Below, piece by piece: positions 40,694-52,394 of a stretch of 64,000 nt of DNA. Both the position numbers and the translations under genes were made by a program. Below the pieces are notes generated by a model. It ran no database searches and was not told the DNA's origin. It worked only from the letters and a program-made list of their open reading frames with translations. This DNA is from Schizochytrium sp. TIO01 (lineage: Eukaryota > Sar > Bigyra > Thraustochytrida > Thraustochytriidae). The stretch lies in assembly GCA_004764695.1 (NCBI GenBank), contig SMSO01000031.1, positions 2,589,048 through 2,653,047 on the forward strand, in the 5' to 3' direction. Position 1 is the stretch's first letter. The number at the start of each line of letters is the position of its first letter.

Positions 40694-40742
40694 TAAGAAA
40701 AGAAGGAAAGAAAAGAAAAGAAAAGAAAAGAAAAGAAAGAAG
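40694..40742. repeat. (AAAAG)n pentanucleotide tract
   Basis: About nine AAAAG units, polypurine on the plus strand. Confidence 0.93.
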
Positions 40743-41394
40743 ACAGAGATAGGCACTTTGTTGAGAGCTAAGGAGGGTTTTCTTTGTCCTGCACAAATCA
40801 CGGCTCGCGTTTGAAGGGGGGAAACTACGATTCATCGACTCTTTCCGCTTCAAGCTGTCGCATTTTCTAAATCCAGTCAACACCTCAATACCTGACCTTG
40901 AAGATAAACCACCATCAATCGCTAGCTGGGCCGCCATGAAGTCTTGAAGCATCATGATATATAGATTGTGTAAAGCTAGCCTGCCTACCTTTTACTCTGC
41001 AAACTCGAAGCCTTGCCATCGGCTTCTTACTTCGCTTCTTCGAGCATCCCGGTAATCGACGTGATCCGTTTCCGATTGTCAAATGAATGAATGCACGCAT
41101 CCCTTCAACTCCGCTTTAATCAGACGACCACGATGCAATTACCCAATCTTCTTTCTTTCTTTCTTATTTGTCTTTCTTTTCCTTCATCCCTCAGTGTGTC
41201 ATTCCATTTTTCGTTGGTGGACACAGCAAAGCCGTCCGCTGCATCCGTGGCGGGTTCCCCCGCGCGCACACTGCCTTCCCTCAGAGTCCTCCTCAGAGTC
41301 CTCTTGCTACAACGTTTTGTTTATTTTTATTTGAAGTACTCAAGTAGAGACTGAGGTTACGAAGACCAACGAATCGTGCATGACCGCTTTAATT

Positions 41395-41398
41395 AATT

Positions 41399-41433
<35 letters not shown>
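41395..41433. repeat. (AATC)n microsatellite
   Basis: Eight or nine AATC units preceded by TTAATTAATTAA. Confidence 0.95.
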
Positions 41434-42029
41434 TCTATTATAGAAAATGAATGCGAGGGCCAGTGCCCATATCGTTTCCCATAGAGGGAGTGTCTGTTTG
41501 AGGCCATTTGAGCAAGCTGCCACCGGCGCGCTTGGGCCCCGTGGCTCCTTCGTAGCTTACTTAGCTTGAAGCAGGCAGGTCACTCGAGCAGGAAAGAGAC
41601 GGGCAGCTAAGAAAGGGTCCTTCGCCAAGAGCGTCCATAGATCTAGAACGAGGCTCGCCTGGTGGGTAGAAAGCTGCCCGGTAAGATGACCCTGTCCTAC
41701 TCTAATCTCGTGTGGTAGCTAGCTACTCTAGATCATGGCTTGCCAAACAAAACAAAAAAACACTTGCAAGGACGCCAGGCAATGATAGTTATAGTTTAGA
41801 GATGGGGGTCGATGAATTGAGTGAGTTTGAAGCAACGCTCGCAAGAAGAGAAAGAAGATGAAGAAGATGAAGAAGAAGTGGCCAACGTCAGCTTCTGGAG
41901 ATCAACCAATCAACCAACCAACCGATCAATCAGTGATGCTAAGCAGCAGAGGTAATGAGTGAGTCCAACTTGCCTCCCTCCATTATGAACCGCCGATAGT
42001 TGAGTGTGGTAGTACTAACGTAGGAAAGG

Positions 42030-42181
<152 letters not shown>

Positions 42182-42369
42182 AAAAGGTTTTCATCGCTGC
42201 GAGTGCCCCGTCAAGTGCGTAATGGCGAAAGGTAATGCTGCAAGGCGATGCGGATGCTACGAGGTGTACTACCAACAGGTGTCTCATGTCCAAACACAAT
42301 CAAGAGCGCCTCAACTAACTTCACGCGGGCGGATGCAAGGACACGTCCGTATTGTCGAAAGTCTATTTG

Positions 42370-42790
42370 TTTTCATACTTTATTACTTTTTTAAAGAGAG
42401 AAAGAAAAGAACAATACGAGCTGTTCTATCTATTCCAGTCGAACTCAATTGATGGTTCTTATTTCTTTTCTTTAATTAGTAAAACAACTTTTTAAAATTA
42501 ACGAATAGTAAAAGATGAATAGCAAGAATAGCAAAAAAATAAAAATATTTGATGTTCTTTTTAATAAAGTATTGTGTTCTCTTAGATCTGCAAAACATAT
42601 TTTAGTTTTTTATTATTTCCCATGCATGTTCTTTTGCATGATAAGATTGTTTAAATAACTTTATTTATTTATTAAATTATTGCCTTTCTAAGTTCTTTAT
42701 TATTCCTAAAACACACACTGAGCGAAAAGGGCGTTCTAATTAATAATAACAAGAAGGATTAGAAAGGCAGCGTTCTTTCTCTGTCTAGTT
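42370..42790. other. AT-rich island
   Basis: About 420 bases of A/T-rich DNA with several GTTCT/GAACA words (for example near 42,409, 42,422, 42,556, 42,574, 42,626 and 42,732). No gene. Confidence 0.5.
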
Positions 42791-43649
42791 ACCATAGCCT
42801 CTTCTTTTTTTTTATTAAATGAGTATCTCAACAATCGGAACAGCTTGCAAAAGAGAAAGAAAATGTGAATGGCAAAGAGGGAAGGAAACGTGCCGCTCAT
42901 AGTTTCTCTGCTTACTTTGAATGCGCTCCGAAAGCCTACGCAAGACAAGAAGGGAATCCACCAACCTCAAGAACCTCGCCCAGAAAGAAAGAAATAAAGA
43001 AAGAAGTCCATTAATGCAATCTCAAGCTTGGATAGCTCAGCTGGCTGGCTCAGGACCCACTATCTCATCCGCAGCAGTACTGATTCGCTGCCTAGACACG
43101 CAGCTGCAGAAGAAAGACTCGGAGTTGCAGCTGTGGAATGGCTAGTTAGGTAGGTCTATGCATGTCTTCTTCTGCCTGTTTGTTCTCTGTTTTTGTGACA
43201 AGAATAAAACAATAACCACAACAACAACAACAACTTCTAGCACATTCAAACTCGTTCTTTTCTTTTCTTTTCTTCTATTTTCTTCTCCTCCCTTTTATTT
43301 TTTTCTTTCGCCTTCTTGTTACTTTGTTTCTCTGCTCAGTCTGAGCCTGGGTTTCCCTACCTCTGCTTCCCCTCCAAATCAGGATTCTGCTGACTGCTAC
43401 TACTTCGCTGCTTCCAATCCTCACTTCGCACGCTTCCTTATCGCGGCAACGTGCGTGCATTGTACTTTCTCAGGTCAATACTTGGAAAGCTACTTTTTTG
43501 AAATCTCAGCTCCTCAGTCTTTTGAATCCGCATCTAGGTCTCTCATCTTTTTGCTTTTTGTTCTTGGCATCGCCGGGCAAGCAACCCTTTGCACTATATA
43601 CTCTATTCACCTGCGTTTAGAGAGAGGGAAAGCGAAAGCTGCAAATTAT

Positions 43650-46230
43650 TAGTCTTATTTGAAATCACCATTTGGAGTAACATGACTCAGCAAAACCACA
43701 GAACACCATTTCCCTCGCCTTCAATATGAGCTCAGCAGTTATCTAAGTACGAAGTGCCCACTGTGAAGGTGAAGACGACGCGCTTTAGCTAAATCTGAGT
43801 GTCCCCCGCCCTGTAATAAACCAGCACATTACAAAAGCACGCAGAAACTGCAACTATGTTCCGCTGACCTATCGTTGTCAGACGACGGTCAAGCGCTCGT
43901 TTCCGGTAGCGGCCGAGATGCACTGACAGCCTCCTCCACAGCGCACAAACAAACCATCTCACATCCACTCGCAGGATGGGGCAGTATTATGCAATGGGGA
44001 TTGAAAGAGATCGGAGCCCGGATAAAGGAAACGTGACATGAATGCGCAGTTCTTGCTTGTTTGTTTGTTGTGAAGTAGGTTTATCGCATGTACCTTATGG
44101 CTTGAGAAATGAATTGCTGAAGAATAACCAAGGATAAAACGCAAACGTATTTTTAAAAGAACCGCCAGCAGCTAGACGGCTGAGTCTATTAACTTCTCTG
44201 CTATTCGTCGAGATCGGGGCAGTTTAGCAACTCAGTTCTTGTGCTAGTTTTCGCGAGAAACTCCTTTGAAATAAATTAATTTCCTTTTGCCAGAGCATAG
44301 CTTTGTTGTGTTCACAGCAGGCCATTAGGTAAAACTCTAGACATCACCAGGTTAACCCTGCTTAGGTGATAGCAGGTACGCCATTTTGTTTGCTGCGACG
44401 CCAGATCAGTGAAGAGTATAGATTTTTGTCTGTTTAACGCCGAAAGCACTCAGTTTATGTCCATCAAGTCTGTGTCCCACGCGTAGGTTGCTGAATCTGA
44501 CCTGTTAGAACCTTAAAGGCAGAAGAATCCTGAGTAATACAAGCAGTCTTTTCCTTGGATTCTCTACCCCCTCCAGAAAGAAGCCTTTTTCGTCACCTTC
44601 AGTAATTCCTCTCTTTTTTTCTTTCTCTTTTTTAATTTAGAATATAAAAGTTTTTAACTTTCGTTGCTTAAATATACTATAGAGCTTACTTACTAATTGA
44701 TTGATCATCAATGCAAGCTATAACATAATGAGACCACTTGAATTTACAGCTGTTCATGTATTGCTTATGTTTCAAGCAAGGTAGTAGTACAGGCATCAGC
44801 TTTCTAATCTATTCTTTTACATAAGTAAAAACTGAAAAGTTATGATGGCACACTTAACTACTACTATCTACTCTACTTCGTAAAATCTTGCTTATTCTCA
44901 TATTTAGATTCTTGTTCACGATAAAGTGGAGGGAAAGAAAGCCTGTGGAAGTGAAGAATAGTGAGAGACACGAACCAACTCTCTCTCTCTCTCTCTCTCT
45001 CTCTCAGATTGCAGAAGAGAGTGTGAAAAAGACTCTTTCACCTTTTACTTTTCTCCGCCTTTGAAAATCCCGGTCAGGTGGCGTTGGGCGGAGCGTGCGG
45101 AGCCACTCGGCTTTGCGGCGGTTCTCCCCGTTGATAACCACTTTCACTAGCTAGTCAGAGAGACTGGGCTTTTTAAAATCTACTGTTTTTTTTAGTTGAG
45201 TCTCTGAGTATAGGATATCTATTTGTGGTTTCTTAAGCTCGCAAAGAACCAATGAGGAGGTACCTAGGAACTTCTATATCCATCCTTATGTATTAATTGG
45301 TAAATAGGTACCTAGCTAGAGGTAGTTTGATAAGGATAAGAATGAAAGAATTGGAGATTTAGAAGAATAGCAGGAGAGAAAACAGGTTGCACGAACCAGT
45401 CACGACGAAGCTTTGATAAGTTTTGATTTTCCCCTTCGGCACGCCAAGGTTTCATCTGTAGCCCAATCCTAAGTGCCTGACTTATTGTTATTCTCATGTC
45501 CTAAATAAATCTCATTCTCACTCTTCTTTTCTTTCCATTTTATCACTAATAGAGGTTATATACTTGCACGCACTGAGGTCAGAATAGCTTTTGTCCATTT
45601 TGTCCAAGATCAAAGATACGGACAATGTGGCAAATTCTGCGAAGAGCTCAGGAGAGACAAACTCAGAAAATGGGGTCTTGAGAGCTCCAGATGGCAGAGA
45701 CATGAATATAAGTAGCCATAAGACGTAGCTGCTTCAGAGGCAGGCAAAAGAAAGAAATGAATGAGCGACCCGTGCAAATACCTGCTACCCTCTCTAACTA
45801 ACCTACCTACCTACTTGAGAATAGAGAAACAGAAAAACAAGGTCCTAAAGTATCTTTCACTGCCAGAAGGGTCTTTAATTTTAACATACCGTGGTAGGAA
45901 GCCGTAGAGAGGCAACACCGAGCTTTCTCGTCGGGAAACCGTCGTGGAAGGTGCGGGGCTGTGCTGATAATCGTTCGGAGGCGGTTTCTAAGGGCCTCTT
46001 GAACCAGCTTAGTTCAAGGTAGTAGCTTTTTCTTTTTGTATTTGAAAAAAGCATGAGGAGCTCTCGCCCAATTTGTTTCCTTCCCTTTTCTTTGCATTTA
46101 TAGTAGAAAGTTGTTTCAAGAAAAGAGAAGCCTCTCACCGGCACGCCTCGGTTGTTCTCTCTCTAGAGAGAATAGTACTTCTCCTCCTCAATCATTCCCC
46201 ACGTGCTTGCTATACATAGATAGCCAAGTT
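43650..46230. other. Gene-less stretch
   Basis: No supported gene. A (CT)n run lies at 44,979-45,005, and CCTACCTACCTAC lies near 45,800. Frames of 61-87 codons on the minus strand have no recognisable features. Confidence 0.5.
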
Positions 46231-46505
46231 TTCTGGTGTCTAGAAACTTTTCGAGTAAGGTAGTTCTAGGCCGTACTACCAAGAACTGTGCCTCACCATC
46301 TCACTCGAGGAAACTCACTCGCTGGACCAAAGTCAAACGATTGGCAGTTCCCGCGGCGAGCGGCGCAACTGACTTACGGGAAGGCCACTGTAGATTGCGG
46401 GATTTTCCTCCGAGTTTTGAACAGAGACTCTCTCTCAGGTACAGACAGTGCAGCTCCGAGTGGCTGCGAGGGATTGATTCTCATCTCTTAGATATTATAG
46501 ACAAA

Positions 46506-46667
46506 ATGGCTCCAAAAGATGGTGGAGCATTGGTGGGTGAGCTGCTAGATGATGCGCTGCTGACGACTTCTTTTAGCAAACCAGTGGGTCTTGGAACTGG
46601 GAACCCTGCTAGACTTGATTTCTTCAATGCAAAGAGTATCGGAAGACAAGAGTTTGGTTGTTCCTAA
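46506..46667 (+). CDS. Weak 53-residue ORF with good start context
   Basis: The ATG at 46,506 sits in ACAAAATGG, with A at -3 and G at +4, a strong eukaryotic initiation context. The 53-residue product is mixed and non-repetitive: an acidic Leu-rich segment (residues 9-19), then a Gly/Pro-rich turn, then a basic, aromatic C-terminus. I recognise no family. The same frame is open upstream to about 46,236 without an ATG. It might be a small protein or a first exon, but chance is not excluded. Confidence 0.18.
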   Translation: MAPKDGGALVGELLDDALLTTSFSKPVGLGTGNPARLDFFNAKSIGRQEFGCS

Positions 46668-47945
46668 TCGCTAGGCAGCGCAAGTGAGTTTACTTGTTAG
46701 ACTCTCCTTGAAATGTAGAGCTTTCTGGTGATGAAGTCCTCTCAATTTAATTTACCCACTGCCCCACTTGGTTTTGCTTACATAGAACAAAGTCCACTCA
46801 TGTCGCCATAATTCGATGGCCCTCTTGAACGCGCTTGGGCAACTTGAGATTTTTTTGAATATGTGTTGAGTTTCTTCAATGATGAACGCGCTGCTTGCTT
46901 GAAAGACGGGATTAGATTCATAAATTGTTACCCTGGGTCAGATGTCGGATGGTTGGTCCTCCCGTCCTCTTTCTTTCTTAACCCCAACCCGCTACCAAGA
47001 GGAACTCAGGGACTCGGGCCATCTTCTCCTATAAACGAAATGCCCTTGCCAATGTAGTGCGGAAGCTTACAAACTAATTTGCCCTCAAGTGTTGCAAGAA
47101 GTTAAAAAATTAAGTTCCTCATATTCTGCTATTGCAAGATGTAGTACGTTTTGAATGAGTGTTGATCCAGCCAATCTAAATGGCCAATCTAGATTTGGAA
47201 AATCAGGAATTAACTATGCGGAGCTGCCGAGTTTTTAAACAATTTCCACCGCTCTTGACATTGCAACCGCATTCCCTTATTGCATTGCTGCTTCGCTGTG
47301 GCTGCCTCGATTGAACATTCAAAAGCTCAGAGAGTCAGTGGATTAGGAGGCCTCTATGAAGACATTCTCTGCCCTATGATAGGTTCGTCCACAAGTCTTC
47401 ACAAGAAAACCACACTACATGTCAGCACCCTAGCCAACCCTTGCACGTGCGCTTTTGCCTAGATTTGAAGCTATACAAATGAAGCTTCTGAAAAGCTAGC
47501 TGCCAATCTTCGTTCTAGTCGTTGAGAATTTCAACGTGGGCCAAACTTCAATCTTGACGCAAAGGTAACACTCCCTCCTTGCAAGAACAAGGCAGGCTGC
47601 TGAGCACCTCTGCGTTCAGGAAAGTGCATGCGCAAGGCAGGAATGAAACTCGAATCAACGGAGCGGACGGCATCGCTCATGATTTCCACATGTTCTTTAT
47701 CGCAAGGAACGAGATTCGCCGGGCGTTGTTGCAGGTGTGGAGGCGGCAAGGAAAATAACCAACCGCACGCCTGAAAGAGAGGGTCGAGGAACCTCGCGTT
47801 GTCGCGACTAATGGGCTCCACCGCTCAACTCGCAGCGACCTCTTGAAACCAAGATTGGTGCCAGAACAGTCAAGATCGTCCATTCTCACTCCCTCCTCGT
47901 CGCTGCTAATCCGCCAGGACTATTTCAAATTAAAGGCGACATTCA

Positions 47946-47948
47946 AAG

Positions 47949-47978
<30 letters not shown>
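47946..47978. repeat. (GAA)11 trinucleotide repeat
   Basis: Eleven GAA units, reading poly-Glu in one plus-strand frame that is open from about 47,759 to 48,034 without an ATG. Competing minus-strand frames of similar length overlap its left part (47,531-47,889). Confidence 0.95.
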
Positions 47979-47979
<1 letters not shown>

Positions 47980-48124
47980 CGTCTTTGTTCGCCAAGATCC
48001 TGTCGAAGAGCCTTTTCCACCTTTTCAGCCATGACTAAGACCTGCTAGCGGACTGCTATCCGCTGATTGTTAGTACCTTGTTCTATTTAGATGATGTTTT
48101 CCAGAATTGCAATACAAACAGATA

Positions 48125-48295
48125 ATGCAATCAAAAAAGCAAACCGCTCCCATAATCTCGGCGGCGATGACGATGGTCACTCACGCTGATCGAGCCCTCT
48201 CAAAAGCTCCTGCAGAGATGCGCCTCAGGGCTGAAAACCCGCCTCCCTTGAAAGCGAGCCGTGCCGCAAGAAAACAGAAGATAGCCACGTCATGA
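48125..48295 (+). CDS. Weak 56-residue basic ORF
   Basis: This ATG frame of 56 codons gives an Ala-, Lys- and Arg-rich, non-repetitive peptide ending in a basic tail. No family is recognised and no flanking gene signals are seen. Low confidence. Confidence 0.1.
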   Translation: MQSKKQTAPIISAAMTMVTHADRALSKAPAEMRLRAENPPPLKASRAARKQKIATS

Positions 48296-49021
48296 AACAA
48301 AAGCAACGCAGGGGCGCAGGTAGGCTGGTCCAAAGGACAAGCGGTTCATGCGAGCGCAAGGGAAAAAAGGGTACCCGCCTTGGGATGACTTGATAGTGGC
48401 AGGCAATTAGAAGGGTGGTGGGGCACCAGTAGGAACGCCTAACAGATAAGCTAGCGAGCACACGAGAGTTTTTGACGATGTAGTAGTTGTTCCCTTTTTT
48501 AGTGTAAGTTGCCTTTTTCTATTTTTGAGTAAAATAATAGTTTGTTTTGTTTTAAATTAGCTGCGTTTGAGGTTACTTGGACAGAGAGGAGGAATGTGAA
48601 TTGCAAGAATTCGCTCCATTGCGAGGCCTTGAAGCTAGCTAGCTAGATTGACCGCGCCAAAAGCACGAGCTGCGTGTGGACCCCGGCTTCACTTCGTAGC
48701 GAATGCGCTGCTGCTTGCTCTCCCGAGAGCAGTGCCTGGTTCTTGCAAGAGCTAGCTTTCGTGATAACTTTGATGAGGCTGCTTCGCCCTGTTATCGAGA
48801 ACATGCAGAGTCTCGTGGTTTCCGAAGTTCATTTTTGAGGAGGTCGATGAGCAAAAGTCTCGGCGAGGCTTTAACAGAAGCTCAACTCGATTGATCCACG
48901 CATCTTCGCGATTGGTCCGTGGTAATCGATCCTCTTCTCATGAACGAGGCCTTTCGTGAAGGCGGGTCGTGCATGCCAATGAGCCATGTCACTCACTCGC
49001 GTTATATCTAATGTATGCAAG

Positions 49022-49045
49022 TCCTCCTCCTCCTCCTCCTCCTCC
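49022..49045. repeat. (TCC)n trinucleotide repeat
   Basis: Eight TCC units. This is the last clear microsatellite before the gene-bearing right-hand part. Confidence 0.95.
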
Positions 49046-50239
49046 GTGGAACTTCTAGTTGGTGCATCTCAAACATGGCATCGACAGACTATGTCTATGT
49101 CTACTGAGTCTAGCTAGCTAGAGCAAATAAAAGCACGGACCGGTGTATTCAGTAGCGCCGCTTTCCTTTGGCTATGGACGGGAAACCAATGATCAACTTC
49201 GACAAGGACAGAAAGGAAATGGTGACATTTCGGCAGAAAAAGTGTCGAAGTCAGTCGTATGCTTGCAGCAGAAGGGTACTCCCTTTCCTGCGGTTGTTCT
49301 AGCTCCAAGGAGGTAAGAGGATATGGTAGTTCGTGGCAGAGCTAAAAGAAAAGAACAACGGCCTACTGAGTACTCGAATGTTAAAATAGAATTTTAAAAA
49401 CATTTATGAAGAAAAGGAGCCATGCTATGATCCTCCTTTAAGAGTCTGGTAGCTTTTGTTCTATTCACTGGTTGCTTGCTTACTTATTTTATCATATCTT
49501 TGATTGCTTGTTGTTTAATGGACTTCTGAGATCTGCTCGCAATCTCTGAGGAAAGACCGAAATGTTAAGAATGCAACCTCACTTATTTCTAATACCTTTT
49601 CTTTACAGTGTTCCTCTTTTTCTTCCTTTTCTTTTTTATAAAGATGCACTCGTGGCGTTCTTTTACGGGGAAAGTGATAAGAGAACGCTTGGCTTTCGTT
49701 ATCAATTTTTTTTAATAAACAAGGGAGAGAGTTTTAGAGCACAAGGTAAAAGACTGCCCCTTCAGTGTGAGGAGGATAAAGGAGATAAGAAGTTTCGTTC
49801 TCACTTTTATTTTAGTTTTTGAATTTAAATATATCTTTGTATCTTTTTTTTTAACCCATATTCATGTGAAACAACCAATGAGATATCAGTAAGACATTTA
49901 ACCTTACCTTTTTGCCAAGACTGCGCAAAGAAACCACCGTTGCGACTCACACTTCTTGGTTGTTTGGTGTCTGACGATTGAGCTTTTGCTACCCCCAGCG
50001 GACGCTGATTGTCATATACAAGATCTCGCTCCAATGTCCTAGGAAGCCCTCCTTGCAGAGTCCAGTGTCCCTAGATGTAGATCAGATGTAGATAAAACAC
50101 CTTTCTACAGTCTAGCCCTGGTAGGACACTATTATATTCTCAGAGGCGAAACTTTATAAAAGGTGATTCCACTAGGAAGTTGAAGAGAATTGCCAAGGCT
50201 CCAAAGACTGAGGCTTTTCGGCGCCGGAATAACTTTCTC

Positions 50240-51190
50240 TTATATTAAAAAAAATAATTTTCTCCCTTTTTAATTGGAACGGACTCCAGAAGCAAGGGAA
50301 AAAATGGCAATTCGGGTGTATGTTTATTAACACCCTTTCATCTCTTTTGGCCTATCAAATACATTTTTATTTTTATTTTAATATTTTATTATTTTATTTT
50401 AAAACTTGTTCTTTCTACACCTAAAGAACGACCCACCTTGTTCAGTTTCGCGACAAAATAATACTTTTTAATGTTTTTTCAAAAACAAATGTCTAACTTT
50501 CTTTTTGAATAAATATTTTTTACGAATAGAACAAAAGTTGTAATATGACACTTTTATTTTCTGTACCTTCTCAGTGTTTACTTATCAATGGAATAGTAAT
50601 AATAGTTCTTTAAAATACATCTCGAGGCGTTCCATATTCTATTTAACTTTTAAAAGTTAAAAATATAATTTCTAACATTTCGATAAAAATAAAAATTCAT
50701 CCATACTTTCCTCAGTTTCTGGATGAACTATTACCTGTTCTAAAGAGAACTTACAAGAATACTATTAAAAATTAGTTTTTACCAAATACACAATTATTAA
50801 GCCTCAACGCTAAACAAAGAATAAGCCTCGACCTTTTTAACTTTTTATCTTACTTCAAACTTAATCTAACAAATACAACTTCTTTCTAATACTTCAGAAA
50901 TATAATCATTAACTCTTTGAATGTATTAAAAGAACGACCGCTTTTAGAGACGTCGAAAAGAAGAACATGTCAAAACAAAGTATTGGCCAAAGTGACTAGC
51001 AATAGCTAAACTTGAAGAAAAAAAAAAACTCCTCTCTCATATAAAGAATAGGATTTCTGCTATTATCGCTAATTATTCATTCATCATCACAAAGAAAGAG
51101 TCAAACAAACACAAAATATACATTCACGCCACGCTCAAGAGCGAGCAAAGCCTTAGCTAGTTGCCGCCGGCCCGCGAGTGAGCGAGAAGC
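50240..51190. other. Large AT-rich island
   Basis: About 750 bases of A/T-rich DNA (50,240-50,990) hold many GTTCT/AGAAC words (for example near 50,408, 50,425, 50,528, 50,606, 50,737, 50,931 and 50,961). A perfect 18-bp palindrome TTAACTTTTAAAAGTTAA lies at 50,643-50,660. No gene. It is the last such island before the AP2 gene. Confidence 0.55.
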
Positions 51191-51199
51191 AAGCAACCC

Positions 51200-52394
51200 G
51201 TCAGCCGGAATCAGGTGGCGTGAGCCGTCAGCCACCCTGGAAGCCGTCGAGAGTATCGAGACCGTCGTTGTTGTTGTCGTAGTCTCTTGTCGTGCCGTGG
51301 CGTCCTCGACAACATCAGCATCGCAACGAGGGAATCGATTCTTACATTCGCGTCTCTCGCGCCCGGACCCAGCCTATTAATAAGTATAGCGAATAGGTCG
51401 GTGAGACAGCAAACCCACAAAGCATTAGCTGGCAAGAGTAGCAGGTCGCTTGCCCAGACACATCAGACGTAGGGAAGTGCCGAAGAAGCAGCGGCCAGCA
51501 GATACTTGTGCGAGGGAACGAGTTGGAGTTGTCGTAGTCTCTTCTTCGAGTGCTATTGACTTTTCCTTCTTCTCCTTCTTTACTTGGCGCTTGGTGTTTT
51601 TCTCTCCCTTTTCTTTTCAATTTTTCCCTCTCTTTTTTGTTTTGTCCCCTGAGGTTTTCTGCTTCATCCCTTTACTTCTATTCTATTACACTTAGTATTG
51701 AATAGGCATTTGAAAACATATCAAAAACTTTAAAAGGCCGTCTCAGGGAGGAGAACAGCAGAAAGCAAAGCGATAATACGGCGGAGACAAGCGAGAGCTA
51801 TATTAGGTGTCGCGAACTCTCCCAGACGTGTAATACAAAGTCCAAAGCAACTGCTGCATACTTTGTCATCCATTGGCTAGGCAGTCAAATAAATAGTGTT
51901 CGCGCCTCCGTCCTCTGTTCTGGCAATAGACAGTTGTAGTAGTAGTAGAAGTAGAAGTAGCAGTAGAGAAGGAAAGCTTTCCTTGAGTGTAATTTGCAAG
52001 CAAGCAACAAGAGGAAGCAAGAAATTTGCGGTATTCATCATCTGACTTGCTAAGGGTAGAAAGTCCAAAGCCTGGAGAGACAACAAGAACAAAGGAGTTC
52101 TTAATCTCGCGGGAAATCTTCAGAGGTAATAGCACCGCGCTCAGCGCAAAAACGATTCAGGTTTCGCATTAACCGGATTACCGAGCATTGTATAGTGTTC
52201 TATATAACATCAATCTCCACCGCCTCGTGCGAGCATTCAAGTTGGCCAGCAGCAATATTATTTCACGTGCCTGTCATAACGTAGAGGAAGAAAAACTACC
52301 TTAACAACCCGCTTTGTTATTCGCTGTTCTTCTTCTGTTGTCCTCCTGAAGATCGAAAATTGCGACCTTAGCGAGTTACATCAGATCCTTGGCG
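51200..52394. other. Upstream region of the AP2 gene
   Basis: Mixed-composition DNA with no supported gene. A 15-base direct repeat, TTGTCGTAGTCTCTT, occurs near 51,273 and 51,531. A TATA-like TATATAAC lies near 52,201, about 190 bases before the AP2 start; it could be a core promoter element but is unproven. An in-frame TGA at 52,347 bounds the AP2 coding region upstream. Confidence 0.4.

Noticed and set aside
43021-43095. tRNA-like A-box (GGATAGCTCAGCTGG)
   Set aside because: No B-box (GGTTCRANNCC) or acceptor-stem pairing follows at the required distance.
43158-43652. 164-codon plus-strand frame starting with a hydrophobic segment
   Set aside because: The first half is made of ACAACA and TTTTC runs giving Thr and Phe/Ser/Leu tracts. 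No family is recognised; composition explains it.
47531-48034. Several good-looking frames on both strands
   Set aside because: Three or more mutually overlapping frames look equally protein-like and none has an ATG with full support, so chance is the simplest reading.
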